Source of the DNA: Pseudomonadota bacterium
GTDB taxonomy: Bacteria > Pseudomonadota > Gammaproteobacteria > Burkholderiales > Burkholderiaceae_C
Reading direction: 5' to 3'
Assembly (NCBI GenBank): GCA_020161775.1
Contig: JAIUOW010000028.1
Location: 1 to 32,637, forward strand
Length of the DNA stretch: 32,637 nucleotides
This document shows positions 1-7,196 of this stretch, piece after piece. The notes under the pieces were generated by a model. The model saw nothing but the letters and a program-made list of their open reading frames with translations. It did no database searches and was not told the origin of the DNA. Position numbers and translations under genes: made by a program. Numbering within the stretch: the first letter of the stretch is position 1; each line of letters opens with the position of its first letter.

Positions 1-73
1 GGGGTTTGGCGATTCCCAGTCTCTCAAAACCTCTCCGGGTGAACACCCGCAATAACCTATTGAACCTTCACAG

Positions 74-604
74 CTAGTGCAGCAGATCGTTGCCCGGGGC
101 TTGGGGCTGTACCTTGAAGAAGCCGGTTCCGGCTGAGCCGCGGCCGATTTCTTCCTCGGTGGCTTCGCGCACCCCTTGCACCTGCAGGCTCAGGCGGATG
201 GCAATCCCCGCCAGCGGGTGGTTGCCGTCCAGCACCACATGCTCGGGGTAAATCTCGGTCACGGTGTAGAGCACATCGCGTGCGGCTTGCGGGTTGCTGC
301 CCTCGGGCAGGCCTTCGAAGGTCATGCCTTCTTCAAGCTCGGCCGGGAACAGCCCGCGCGGCTCCAGGAACACGAGCTCTTCCCGGTAATCGCCAAACGC
401 TTCCTCCGGCTCCAGGTGCAGGTCCAGCCTGGCGCCCTTGCCATGGCCCTGCAGGGCCTGCTCGATCTTGTCGAACAGGTCATCGCCACCCACCAGGAAT
501 TCGACCGGGTCGTCGAGCACGTCCAGCACTTCGCCCAGGGTGTCCTTGAGCGTCCAGGTCAGCGCGACCACGCATTGGGGTGTAATTTCAGGAATCGTAT
601 TCAT
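74..604 (-). CDS. SlyD-like FKBP-type peptidyl-prolyl cis-trans isomerase
   Basis: This 176-aa cytosolic protein belongs to the SlyD branch of FKBP prolyl isomerases, which act as folding helpers. The family is shown by the N-terminal VVALTWTLKDTLGEVLD strand, the inserted-flap region GHGKGARLDLHLEPEEAFGDY, and the C-terminal DGNHPLAGIAIRLSLQVQ followed by VREATEEE, a typical SlyD ending of the FKBP domain. The His/Cys-rich metal-binding tail of E. coli SlyD is missing; the tail here is short (GSAGTGFFKVQPQAPGNDLLH region) with a single terminal His, so a nickel role is unlikely. The start is ATG at 604. The same frame stays open far upstream, but that is antisense to roxA. No Shine-Dalgarno is visible; a GACAAT hexamer lies 7 nt before the ATG. 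Family call is firm; the client is unknown. Confidence 0.9.
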   Translation of the reverse strand: MNTIPEITPQCVVALTWTLKDTLGEVLDVLDDPVEFLVGGDDLFDKIEQALQGHGKGARLDLHLEPEEAFGDYREELVFLEPRGLFPAELEEGMTFEGLPEGSNPQAARDVLYTVTEIYPEHVVLDGNHPLAGIAIRLSLQVQGVREATEEEIGRGSAGTGFFKVQPQAPGNDLLH

Positions 605-619
605 TGGCAGAATTGTCCC

Positions 620-1765
620 ATGGACATCCACACCCCCCTTGCGCTGCTCGGCGGCCTGACCCCCGCGAAATTCATGCAGCGCCACTGGCAGAAAAAACCT
701 TTGCTCGTGCGCCAGGCCATCACCGGCTTCACGCCGCCGCTCACGCGCACGCAGCTGTTTGCGCTGGCGCAAAGCGCCGACGTGGAGTCGCGCCTGGTGG
801 TGCAGGGCGCGGGTCCGCAGGGTTGGCAGATGCGCCGCGGTCCGTTTGAGCGGCGTGCACTGCCGCCGCTGGGCCGTGCGGGCTGGACGCTGCTGGTGCA
901 GGGCGTGGATCTGCATGACGACGCGGTGCACCGGCTGATGCAGCAGTTCCGCTTTGTGCCGGATGCGCGGCTGGACGACCTGATGATCAGCCACGCCACC
1001 GACCAGGGCGGGGTCGGGCCGCACTTTGACAGCTATGACGTGTTCCTGCTGCAGGCCCATGGCCGGCGGCGCTGGCGCATTGGCCGGCAAAAGGACCTGA
1101 CGCTGCAAGAGGACGTGCCACTGAAAATCCTCGCCCGCTTCGAACCCGAGCAGGAGTTCGTGCTGGAGCCCGGCGACATGCTGTACCTGCCGCCGCGCTA
1201 CGCGCACGACGGTATCGCCGAAGGCGAATGCCAGACGTATTCGATCGGTTTTCGCTCGCCGGCGCGCGGTGAGCTGGCGCGCGAGCTGATCCAGCGCCTG
1301 GCGGAGGACGCCGAGGAAGCCGCGGGCGCCACCCTGTACCGCGACCCGCGGCAGGATGCCGTGGCCAATCCCGGTGCCGTGCCCGAGGCGCTGGCCGGCT
1401 TTGCCCGCGACGCCGTGCAGGCGGCGCTGCAGGACCCGCAGGCCATGGCGCGTGTGCTGGGCGAATACCTGACCGAGCCCAAGGCCAGCGTCTGGTTTGA
1501 TGCCGGCCATGCGCCGCGTACCCTGCGTGGCGTGGTGCTGGACCGGCGCACCCGCATGATGCACGACGCACGGCACATCTTCATCAACGGCGAGAGCTAC
1601 CGTGCGGCAGGCCGTGACGCGACGCTGATGCGCACGCTGGCCGACCGGCGCATGCTCAGTGATGCCCAGGTGGCCGCCGCCAGCGACGATGCCCGCAGCC
1701 TGCTGCGCGACTGGTGCGAATCCGGCTGGCTGCATGCGGCAACGGGTGCGGGTGCGAAAGCGTGA
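620..1765 (+). CDS. roxA: Cupin-fold ribosomal protein uL16 arginine hydroxylase (RoxA/YcfD family)
   Basis: This 381-aa protein is a JmjC/cupin Fe(II)- and 2-oxoglutarate-dependent oxygenase of the family that hydroxylates an arginine of ribosomal protein L16 in E. coli. The length matches the family (E. coli YcfD is about 370 aa). The iron-binding triad is visible as H135-x-D137 in GPHFDSYDVF and H196 in PRYAHDG. The N-terminus has the usual FMQRHWQKKPLLVRQA motif, and a C-terminal winged-helix-like dimer region follows. The start is ATG at 620, only 15 bp from the divergent isomerase start at 604. The next gene overlaps its stop codon by GTGA, so the two are probably translationally coupled. 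The exact substrate is inferred from the family, not seen. Confidence 0.9.
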   Translation: MDIHTPLALLGGLTPAKFMQRHWQKKPLLVRQAITGFTPPLTRTQLFALAQSADVESRLVVQGAGPQGWQMRRGPFERRALPPLGRAGWTLLVQGVDLHDDAVHRLMQQFRFVPDARLDDLMISHATDQGGVGPHFDSYDVFLLQAHGRRRWRIGRQKDLTLQEDVPLKILARFEPEQEFVLEPGDMLYLPPRYAHDGIAEGECQTYSIGFRSPARGELARELIQRLAEDAEEAAGATLYRDPRQDAVANPGAVPEALAGFARDAVQAALQDPQAMARVLGEYLTEPKASVWFDAGHAPRTLRGVVLDRRTRMMHDARHIFINGESYRAAGRDATLMRTLADRRMLSDAQVAAASDDARSLLRDWCESGWLHAATGAGAKA

Positions 1766-2268
1766 ACGGGCCCCAGCCAGACGTGCAGTCGCTCCCTTCG
1801 GGGCGCTTTGAGGGCCGCGTGGCGTTCCAGCAACTGGTGCGCGATGCGCTGGCCTGCGCCGCGCGCGAGGGATGGCGCGAAATCATCCTGTGCGATGCCA
1901 GCTTTGCCGACTGGCCGCTGGGTGAGCGCGCCGTGGCGCAGTCGCTGCAGGACTGGTCGAAAACAGGCCGGCACATCACGCTGCTGGCCCGGCGTTATGA
2001 CGAGGTTGTCCGCCGTCATGCGCGTTTCGTGGCGTGGCGCGGCACCTGGAGCCACATCATCGAAGCACGCGCTTGCGCCGCGGCCGACCCGCTCGAATTG
2101 CCCAGCGCGATCTGGAGCCCGGGTTGGGTCATGCACCGGCTGGACCCGGAGCGTTGCATTGGCTACAGCGGCGCCGAGCCCGAGCGCCGGCTGGCGCTGC
2201 GTGAATCGTTGCAGGAATGGCTGGGCAGGAGCAGCCCGGCCTTCCCTGCTACCACATTGGGGTTGTAG
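1762..2268 (+). CDS. Conserved hypothetical protein coupled to roxA
   Basis: This 168-aa protein has no domain I can name with confidence. It looks soluble and mixed alpha/beta: REIILCDASFADWPLGERAV followed by an ITLLARRYDEVVRRHARFVAWR stretch reads like alternating strands and helices. There is no signal peptide or membrane segment. I chose the GTG at 1762 because it overlaps the roxA stop (GTGA), a common coupling arrangement, and the recognisable protein starts there. An ATG at 1714 in the same frame would add 16 unconvincing, Gly/Cys-rich residues. The context suggests co-expression with roxA, but no role in ribosome modification can be claimed from sequence. Confidence 0.75.
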   Translation: MNGPQPDVQSLPSGRFEGRVAFQQLVRDALACAAREGWREIILCDASFADWPLGERAVAQSLQDWSKTGRHITLLARRYDEVVRRHARFVAWRGTWSHIIEARACAAADPLELPSAIWSPGWVMHRLDPERCIGYSGAEPERRLALRESLQEWLGRSSPAFPATTLGL

Positions 2269-2299
2269 CGTGGGCTGCGGCAGGCCATGCCGTCAGGGT

Positions 2300-2330
2300 T
2301 TGCAAGGCTTGCGTGCTTCGAGCATATAAT
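2300..2330 (+). promoter_or_regulatory. Sigma70-type promoter for the small lipoprotein gene
   Basis: A perfect TATAAT lies at 2325-2330, with TTGCAA at 2300-2305 as the best -35 (19-bp spacer, slightly long). Transcription would start near 2337, exactly where a 9-bp inverted repeat begins. The quality of the -10 and the free-standing downstream gene support it. The -35 choice is less certain. Confidence 0.6.
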
Positions 2331-2336
2331 CTAAGG

Positions 2337-2370
2337 CTGAACGGCTAGAGCTCGAGTCCTTGCCGTTCAG
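2337..2370 (+). promoter_or_regulatory. 5' leader hairpin of the lipoprotein mRNA
   Basis: CTGAACGGC (2337-2345) and GCCGTTCAG (2362-2370) form a perfect 9-bp stem with a 16-nt loop containing the palindrome GAGCTC. It begins at or next to the predicted transcription start and lies about 70 nt before the start codon. A 5'-terminal stem of this kind often protects an mRNA from decay; a binding site for a regulator is the alternative. Confidence 0.5.
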
Positions 2371-2442
2371 TCAAAGCAACCAACAGCGTTGCAGTGACTA
2401 TTTCCGGAAATCGTTCCAATTGCTAACCCAAGGAAACCTGAA

Positions 2443-2715
2443 ATGAAGAAATCGCTTGTACTGGCGACCCTGATTGCCGCCGCTGCCCTGGCCGCCTGTG
2501 GCAAGAAGGAAGAGCCGGCGCCCGCGCCCGCTCCGGCCCCCGCCGCTGCTCCCGCACCTGCTCCCGCGCCGGCGCCTGCTCCCGAAGCTGCTGCTTCTGG
2601 CGCCGCTCCCGCTGCTGCAGCCGCCGCTTCTGCTCCCGCCGCTGCTGCTCCGGCTGCTGACGCTGCCGCTGAAGCCGCCAAGAAGGCTGCCGAAGCTGCT
2701 GCTCCCAAGAAGTAA
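2443..2715 (+). CDS. Small Ala/Pro-rich lipoprotein
   Basis: This 90-aa precursor has a clear lipoprotein signal: MKKS, a hydrophobic core, then LAAC with the lipidated Cys at position 19, followed by GKKEE. The mature part of about 70 residues is almost only Ala and Pro: an (AP)n run at residues 27-48, then Ala-rich stretches with scattered charges, ending in AAKKAAEAAAPKK. It is probably an extended periplasmic spacer or a coiled Lys/Glu/Ala helix anchored in a membrane, not an enzyme. AAGGAAA (2430-2436) is a good ribosome site 6 nt before the ATG. The gene stands alone, with its own promoter, leader hairpin and terminator, suggesting high expression. Function unknown. Confidence 0.85.
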   Translation: MKKSLVLATLIAAAALAACGKKEEPAPAPAPAPAAAPAPAPAPAPAPEAAASGAAPAAAAAASAPAAAAPAADAAAEAAKKAAEAAAPKK

Positions 2716-2736
2716 TCGTTTCAGCGATTCCTCAAG

Positions 2737-2761
2737 AAGCCACCTTCGGGTGGCTTTTTTG
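2737..2761 (+). terminator. Rho-independent terminator after the lipoprotein gene
   Basis: The stem AAGCCACC / GGTGGCTT closes a TTCG tetraloop and runs straight into a T-tract (TTTTTTT, 2755-2761). It starts 21 nt after the stop codon. Read on the minus strand the stem is the same but the T-tract is weak, so it may also stop the converging hydrolase operon less efficiently. Confidence 0.9.
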
Positions 2762-2784
2762 TGGGCCGTGGGGCGGTGCTGACC

Positions 2785-2865
2785 TCAGTCGCCGCCGGGC
2801 CGCCTCAAGGCGACTGAAGCCCCCTCGGGGGGCAGCGCAGTACACGCAGTGACAAGCGTGGGGGC
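2785..2865. repeat. GC-rich intergenic hairpin element (REP-like) between convergent genes
   Basis: This holds two inverted repeats in a row: a 9-bp stem TCAGTCGCC (2785-2793) / GGCGACTGA (2809-2817), and a G/C stem GCCCCC (2819-2824) / GGGGGC (2828-2833), followed by a conserved-looking tail to about 2865. It lies between the lipoprotein terminator and the end of the MBL hydrolase. Its architecture resembles the element at 10525-10610 (a CCCCC/GGGGG stem with flanking stems). That it is a dispersed genomic repeat is an inference; no second identical copy is in the window. Confidence 0.5.
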
Positions 2866-2868
2866 CCG

Positions 2869-3645
2869 TCAGGCGCTGAACCAGCTGCCGCTGCCAGCGG
2901 CATCCGCCACGGCGATGTCGGCGTCGTCGCAGCCCAGTGCCTGGGCGAGCGCCCGGCGTGCCAGCTCGGGGCGGTTGTTCTGTTCGCTCAGATGGGCAGC
3001 CACCACATGCTTGAGGCCGCCGTGATGCACGGCCTGCGCGACCTGCGCGGCCGCGTCGTTGGCCAGATGCCCCCACAGCCCGCCCACGCGCCGCTTCAGG
3101 AAAGGCGGATAACTGCCGCCTGCCAGCAGGTCCGGGTCGTGGTTGCACTCCAGCAGCAGCGCATGGCAGCCGGCCAGGCGCTCCAGCACGTAGGCGCTGG
3201 CATGGCCTAGGTCGGTCACCAGGCCCAGCCGTGCGTTGCCGTCGCTGCACACCAGCTGCAGTGGCTCACGGGCGTCGTGCGGCACGGTGAACGGCAGTAC
3301 CTGTAGCTCCCCGAGTTCGATGGCCTGTGCGTCGCGCGCCAGGTGCAACAGGCCGGCAAAGTCGGGTGCGCCAATGCCCGCGTAGGTGCCCTGGCTCATC
3401 CAGACCGGGATGCGCTGGCGCAGCGCCCAGGGCCGGGCGCTGCCTATGTGGTCGGCGTGCTCGTGGGTGATGAAGATGGCGTCAATGTCGCCGGGCGCCA
3501 GGCCGGCGGCGGCCAGCCGTGCTTCCAGGTGTTTTTGCCCCAGGCCGCAGTCCACCAGCAGTCGGGTGGTCTGCAGGCCGTTGCCGGCTTCAATGACTGT
3601 GGCGTTGCCGGTGCTGCCGCTGCCCAGGCTGCGGAACCTCAACAC
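2869..3645 (-). CDS. MBL-fold metallohydrolase (YycJ-like)
   Basis: This 258-aa metallo-beta-lactamase-fold hydrolase carries the zinc motif HEHADHIG (H61, H63, D65, H66) and later ligand regions LLECNHD, WGHLAN and VVAAHLSEQNN. That pattern is typical of the YycJ/VicX-like family, whose members are thought to be nucleases or phosphodiesterases. There is no signal peptide, so it is cytosolic. The start is GTG at 3645 (VLRFRSLGSGSTGN); the first SGSTGN strand is the usual N-terminus, so no residues seem to be missing. It is the last gene of the dapA-bamC run, 38 bp after bamC, a neighbour order often kept in Burkholderiales. The substrate is not predictable. Confidence 0.88.
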   Translation of the reverse strand: MLRFRSLGSGSTGNATVIEAGNGLQTTRLLVDCGLGQKHLEARLAAAGLAPGDIDAIFITHEHADHIGSARPWALRQRIPVWMSQGTYAGIGAPDFAGLLHLARDAQAIELGELQVLPFTVPHDAREPLQLVCSDGNARLGLVTDLGHASAYVLERLAGCHALLLECNHDPDLLAGGSYPPFLKRRVGGLWGHLANDAAAQVAQAVHHGGLKHVVAAHLSEQNNRPELARRALAQALGCDDADIAVADAAGSGSWFSA

Positions 3646-3683
3646 GGCTGGCTCGGCATGGTCGGGCGCAAGGCTTGCTGGAC

Positions 3684-4766
3684 TTACTTGAGGTCGTCGG
3701 CGATCACGTTGACGATGCGCTGCGCGTTGGCCGACGTTTCCGGGGCGCCAGCGGCATTGAGCACCGACACGGTGGTGGACTCGCCCTGGCTCTTCACGCT
3801 GATGCGGAACTTCAGCGGCGCCGCATTCGGGGTGGAGGGACCAAACAGCTTGCCCAGGAAGCCAGGTTCCTTCTTGTCGGGGTTCGGCTCCACATAGCGC
3901 ACGAAGTACGTGCCCTGGCTGCGGTCGCGGTCTTCCACGGTAAAGCCGGTGCGGTCCAGTGTCAGGCCGACCCGGCGCCAGGCGCGGTCAAAGCCTTCGT
4001 CGATCTGCACCACCGGCTGGCTGCCCACGGTGGCCACGCGGGACGTCGGCCGCACGGTGCCGCCAGCGGCCACCAGGGCGCGCGACTGCTCGGCCGGCGT
4101 GCCCAGGCGCACCATCAGCCGGCGCAGGAACTCGGCCTCCAGTTCGGGGTCGGTCGCGCGGGGCTGCCAGATCGTCTGGTCCTTCTGGGTGTTGTTGTAG
4201 ACCTCGATCATGCCGCGGTGGCTGATGTAGATCTCGGTGCCGCCCGCGGCGTTGCGCTCCAGCCGGGTGCGAAAGCGGTCACGCTCGCCGGTGGAATACA
4301 GCGAATCAAACACCTTGCCCAGTGCGTTGCGGATGAAGTCCTGCGGCAGCTTGGCCCGGTTCTCGGCCCAGTCGGTTTCCATGATGCCCAGGTTGGCCTG
4401 GTCCAGCGTCAGCAGGAAGCCGTTTTCCTGCCAGAACTCGCGCACCGGCCCCCACAGCTGGTCCGCCGGGCGGCTGACCACCAGCCAGCGGGTGTTGCCT
4501 GCGCGTTCAATGCGCACATCGCCCAGGGTGGATGCGGCCGTGGGCGCGCCCGGCACGGCCTGGCCGGCCTGGAAGCTGCTAGCGGTCACGGAGCCGCCGG
4601 GCACCACATAGCGCGTGTCGCGCGACAGCTGGGTCAGGTCCGGCGGGATTTCCAGTGACGTGCCGCGGCTGGCGCTCTTGTAGTCGATCTTGTCTGCTTC
4701 GAGGACGCTGCAGCCCGCCAGCGTGATGGACAGGCCCAGCAGCCCGATTCTTGCGATGTGGTTCAC
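3684..4766 (-). CDS. bamC: Outer membrane assembly lipoprotein BamC (NlpB)
   Basis: This 360-aa lipoprotein is a component of the BAM complex that inserts beta-barrel proteins in the outer membrane. The GTG start at 4766 gives a short lipoprotein signal ending LAGC (Cys19). The mature protein opens with the conserved unstructured segment containing KIDYKSA, the region that binds BamD in E. coli. Two helix-grip domains follow: about residues 90-200 (VREFWQENGF, METDW) and 240-350 (FDRAWRRVGLTLDRTGFTVEDRDRSQG). An AAGAGGAACC ribosome site precedes the GTG; a longer frame to 4826 would enter dapA and destroy the signal. It follows dapA by 25 bp, as in E. coli. Confidence 0.93.
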   Translation of the reverse strand: MNHIARIGLLGLSITLAGCSVLEADKIDYKSASRGTSLEIPPDLTQLSRDTRYVVPGGSVTASSFQAGQAVPGAPTAASTLGDVRIERAGNTRWLVVSRPADQLWGPVREFWQENGFLLTLDQANLGIMETDWAENRAKLPQDFIRNALGKVFDSLYSTGERDRFRTRLERNAAGGTEIYISHRGMIEVYNNTQKDQTIWQPRATDPELEAEFLRRLMVRLGTPAEQSRALVAAGGTVRPTSRVATVGSQPVVQIDEGFDRAWRRVGLTLDRTGFTVEDRDRSQGTYFVRYVEPNPDKKEPGFLGKLFGPSTPNAAPLKFRISVKSQGESTTVSVLNAAGAPETSANAQRIVNVIADDLK

Positions 4767-4791
4767 GTGTGGTTCCTCTTGAAATCCGGGC

Positions 4792-5682
4792 TCAGGCTGC
4801 CAGCAGGCCGCTGGCGCGCAGCGCACCTTCCACGACGGCTTCGTTGGACGCTGCCAGCGGCGTCATGGGCAGGCGCATGGTCCCGCCGCACAGCCCCATG
4901 CGGGCCATGGCCCACTTGAGCGGAATGGGGTTGGCCTCCACGAACAGGTGCTTATGCACCGGCATCAGCTTGAACTGGATGTCCATGGCGCGCTTTGTGT
5001 CGCCAGCGATGGCGGCCACGCACAGCTCGTGCATCAGGCGCGGCGCGATGTTGGCCGTCACGCTCACGTTGCCCTGGCCGCCGCACAGCATCAGTGCCAC
5101 GGCGGTGGGGTCGTCACCCGAATAGATGGCAAAGCCCTTGGGCACTTCGCGGATGAGCCACTGGGCGCGCTCGATGTTGCCGGTGGCTTCCTTGATGCCG
5201 ACGATGCCGGGCACCTGGGCCAGGCGCAGCACGGTATCGTGCGCCATGTCGGCCACGGAGCGGCCGGGCACGTTGTACAGGATGGTGGGCAGGTCGCCCA
5301 CGGCTTCCGCGATGGCCTTGAAGTGCTGGTACTGGCCCTCTTGCGTGGGCTTGTTGTAGTAAGGCACGACCTGCAGCTGGCAATCAGCGCCCACCGTTCT
5401 GGCGAACTTCGCCAGCTCGATGGCTTCGGCGGTGGAGTTGGCGCCGCAGCCGGCCATGATGGGCACGCGCTTGTTGGCCTGCTCAACCGCCACGCGGATG
5501 ATTTCGCAGTGTTCCTGCACGTTGACCGTGGGTGATTCACCCGTGGTGCCGACCACGCCGATGCAGTCGGTACCTTCGGCGATGTGCCAGTCAATCAGCT
5601 TGCGCAGCGTGGGGTAATCCACGCTGCCGTCTTCGTGCATCGGTGTGACGAGCGCCACGATGCTGCCTGTAATCGGTGTCAT
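4792..5682 (-). CDS. dapA: 4-hydroxy-tetrahydrodipicolinate synthase
   Basis: This 296-aa enzyme condenses pyruvate with aspartate semialdehyde, the first dedicated step of lysine and meso-diaminopimelate synthesis. The TIM-barrel active site is complete: the Schiff-base lysine K164 in GIKEATGN, Y136 and R141 in YNVPGRS, and the threonine pair in GTTGES. Length is standard. The ATG at 5682 has no clear Shine-Dalgarno. A good -10 (TAGAAT, 5715-5710) lies just past the upstream methyltransferase stop, so dapA may have its own promoter besides read-through. It heads the conserved dapA-bamC-hydrolase block. Confidence 0.97.
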   Translation of the reverse strand: MTPITGSIVALVTPMHEDGSVDYPTLRKLIDWHIAEGTDCIGVVGTTGESPTVNVQEHCEIIRVAVEQANKRVPIMAGCGANSTAEAIELAKFARTVGADCQLQVVPYYNKPTQEGQYQHFKAIAEAVGDLPTILYNVPGRSVADMAHDTVLRLAQVPGIVGIKEATGNIERAQWLIREVPKGFAIYSGDDPTAVALMLCGGQGNVSVTANIAPRLMHELCVAAIAGDTKRAMDIQFKLMPVHKHLFVEANPIPLKWAMARMGLCGGTMRLPMTPLAASNEAVVEGALRASGLLAA

Positions 5683-5716
5683 GTCCGCAGTTTTGAACGG
5701 GAAAAGGGCATTCTAC

Positions 5717-6256
5717 CTAGAGCGGGTAGCGCGCCGGTGCCGTGCCAGCCGGCTCCCGCACGGCCGCGATGCGTTGCATGAAGCGCGCCGGACCGTCCAG
5801 GAAGCCGTCTTCATACGCCACCACGCGCAGGCCGGCGCAGGCGTCCAGCAGTTCGCCCGGGCGCAACAGGAAATCGGCCCGCGACGGCTTGCCCACGGTT
5901 TCATTGCCTGCGGCAAAGGTTTCGTAAATGAGCACGCCGCCAGGCGCTACCGCCGCCACGATGGCGGGCAGCAAGGGCCGCCACAGGTAATGGGTGACGA
6001 CCACGCCGTCAAACAGGCGTCCGGCAAACGGCCAGGGCCCGTTCTCGATGTCGGCCTGCACCACCGCGCCGGCCTGGGCGGCCTCTTGCAGTGCTTCAGG
6101 CGAGCGGTCCACCCCGGTTGCGGCATGCCCGCGCACGGAAAACCACCGCATGTGCCGCCCGCTGCCGCAGGCCACGTCCAGCACCGTGCCGCCGGGCGGC
6201 ACCAGGTGCGACCAGCGCCGCACCCAGGCCGACGCCTCCTGTGTGCTGTGCGTCAT
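5717..6256 (-). CDS. Class I SAM-dependent methyltransferase
   Basis: This 179-aa cytosolic protein has a Rossmann-type SAM-binding core: motif I LDVACGSGRH (residues 26-35), the acidic loop GVDRSPEAL, motif II QADIENGPWPF, and a post-motif strand VVVTHYLWRPLLPAI. It is compact, with no substrate domain, and resembles TehB/UbiE-like small methyltransferases. The substrate cannot be assigned. The start is ATG at 6256, which overlaps the stop of the upstream SDR (ATGA); an extension to 6331 would be antisense-like and lies inside the SDR gene. Translational coupling to the SDR is likely. Confidence 0.85.
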   Translation of the reverse strand: MTHSTQEASAWVRRWSHLVPPGGTVLDVACGSGRHMRWFSVRGHAATGVDRSPEALQEAAQAGAVVQADIENGPWPFAGRLFDGVVVTHYLWRPLLPAIVAAVAPGGVLIYETFAAGNETVGKPSRADFLLRPGELLDACAGLRVVAYEDGFLDGPARFMQRIAAVREPAGTAPARYPL

Positions 6257-7065
6257 TTGGGCTTGACGTCGTCTTTGAGCGCGGCCAAGGCCAGGTTTTC
6301 CACCACCCCGGGCGCCAGCAGCTTGAGCCATCGGCCCAGCTTGCCCTTGGCGGTCATGACGACCTCGCGCTGGCGGCTTTGCATGCCGTCAATGATGAGC
6401 CGCGCGCATTCTTCCACGCTCATGGCATCGTCTTCCTTCAGACCGCTGCGCCCGGCGGCCTGGCCCGCGGCGTTGTAGCCGCGGTAGCGGATCTGGGTGG
6501 CCACCACGCCGGGGTAGGCGGTGGTGACGCTGACGCCCGCCTGCTTGAGCTCCACCCGCAGCGCCTCGAAAAATCCCGTCATGGCGAATTTGGTGGCGCT
6601 GTAGGCGGTGCGCCCCGGCACACCCACCAGCCCGGCCAGCGAGGACACGGCCACGATGTGGCCGCGAGACGCCTTCAGGTGGGGCAGGGCGGCGTGGGTG
6701 CACCACACGCTGCCCCAGAGGTTGATGCGCATCAGGTCCTCGTACCAGGCCAGGTCTTCGGCCTTGACCTCTTCCAGCAGGGCTTGGGCAGACATGCCGG
6801 CGTTGTTGATCAGCGCGTCGATGCCGCCAAACTGCGCGACGGCGGCCGCGATCAGCGCGCGGCACTGGGCCGCGTCCGACACATCGGTGCGCACCACCAG
6901 CGTCTGCGCCCCGTGGCCGCGGCATTGGGTGGCCACGGCTTGCAGCGCGGCTTCGTTGCGCGCGGCCAGCACCAGCGCAGCGTCCTGCTTGTGGCGCGCC
7001 GCCAGTTGGCGCGCGATCTCGGCGCCAATCCCGTCGGAGGCACCGGTAATGACGATGGTTTTCAT
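6253..7065 (-). CDS. SDR family NAD(P)-dependent oxidoreductase
   Basis: This 270-aa short-chain dehydrogenase/reductase has all classical motifs: the cofactor loop TGASDGIG near the N-terminus, NNAG at 87-90, the catalytic Ser (SS at 141-142), and the Y155-x-x-x-K159 dyad in YSATK. An Arg-rich stretch after the second strand (AARNEAA) suggests NADP(H) preference. The basic C-terminal tail (KLGRWLKLLAPGVVENLALAAL) is amphipathic and resembles the membrane-associating tails of some SDRs acting on lipids. It starts 5 bp after the 41-codon mini-gene and overlaps the methyltransferase by 4 nt. Substrate unknown. Confidence 0.9.
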   Translation of the reverse strand: MKTIVITGASDGIGAEIARQLAARHKQDAALVLAARNEAALQAVATQCRGHGAQTLVVRTDVSDAAQCRALIAAAVAQFGGIDALINNAGMSAQALLEEVKAEDLAWYEDLMRINLWGSVWCTHAALPHLKASRGHIVAVSSLAGLVGVPGRTAYSATKFAMTGFFEALRVELKQAGVSVTTAYPGVVATQIRYRGYNAAGQAAGRSGLKEDDAMSVEECARLIIDGMQSRQREVVMTAKGKLGRWLKLLAPGVVENLALAALKDDVKPK

Positions 7066-7070
7066 GAAAG

Positions 7071-7196
7071 TTAGAAACAGGCCCAGAGTTGGTCGGCCAG
7101 TGTGACCATGAAATCCGGCTGCGTGTACAGGGCAAACACCGCCAGTAACGCCAGCACGGCGGCGGCGTATCCCAGGGGTTTGCGCAGGCTTTTCAT
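7071..7196 (-). CDS. 41-aa single-pass membrane mini-protein
   Basis: A small gene, easily missed by length filters, lies between the MFS and SDR genes. Its ATG at 7196 overlaps the MFS stop codon (ATGA), and its TAA ends 5 bp before the SDR start. The product begins MKSLRKPLGY, has a hydrophobic segment of about 14 residues (AAAVLALLAVFALY), then TQPDFMVTLADQLWACF. The basic N-terminus and following helix predict one membrane span with the N-terminus inside. Tight packing on both sides argues that it is real and translated. It could assist or modulate the MFS transporter; that is inference. Confidence 0.75.
   Translation of the reverse strand: MKSLRKPLGYAAAVLALLAVFALYTQPDFMVTLADQLWACF

Noticed and set aside
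36-49. Hairpin CGGGTG-AA-CACCCG as terminator of the SlyD-like gene
   Set aside because: The stem is short and has no T-tract on the minus strand. It may contribute but is not called as a terminator.
605-1735. Minus-strand extension of the SlyD-like frame to 1735
   Set aside because: Antisense to the well-supported roxA gene; no domain in the extension.
2367-2708. Minus-strand Ala/Gly-rich frame opposite the lipoprotein
   Set aside because: Composition only mirrors the Ala/Pro codons; the plus strand has signal peptide, ribosome site and terminator.
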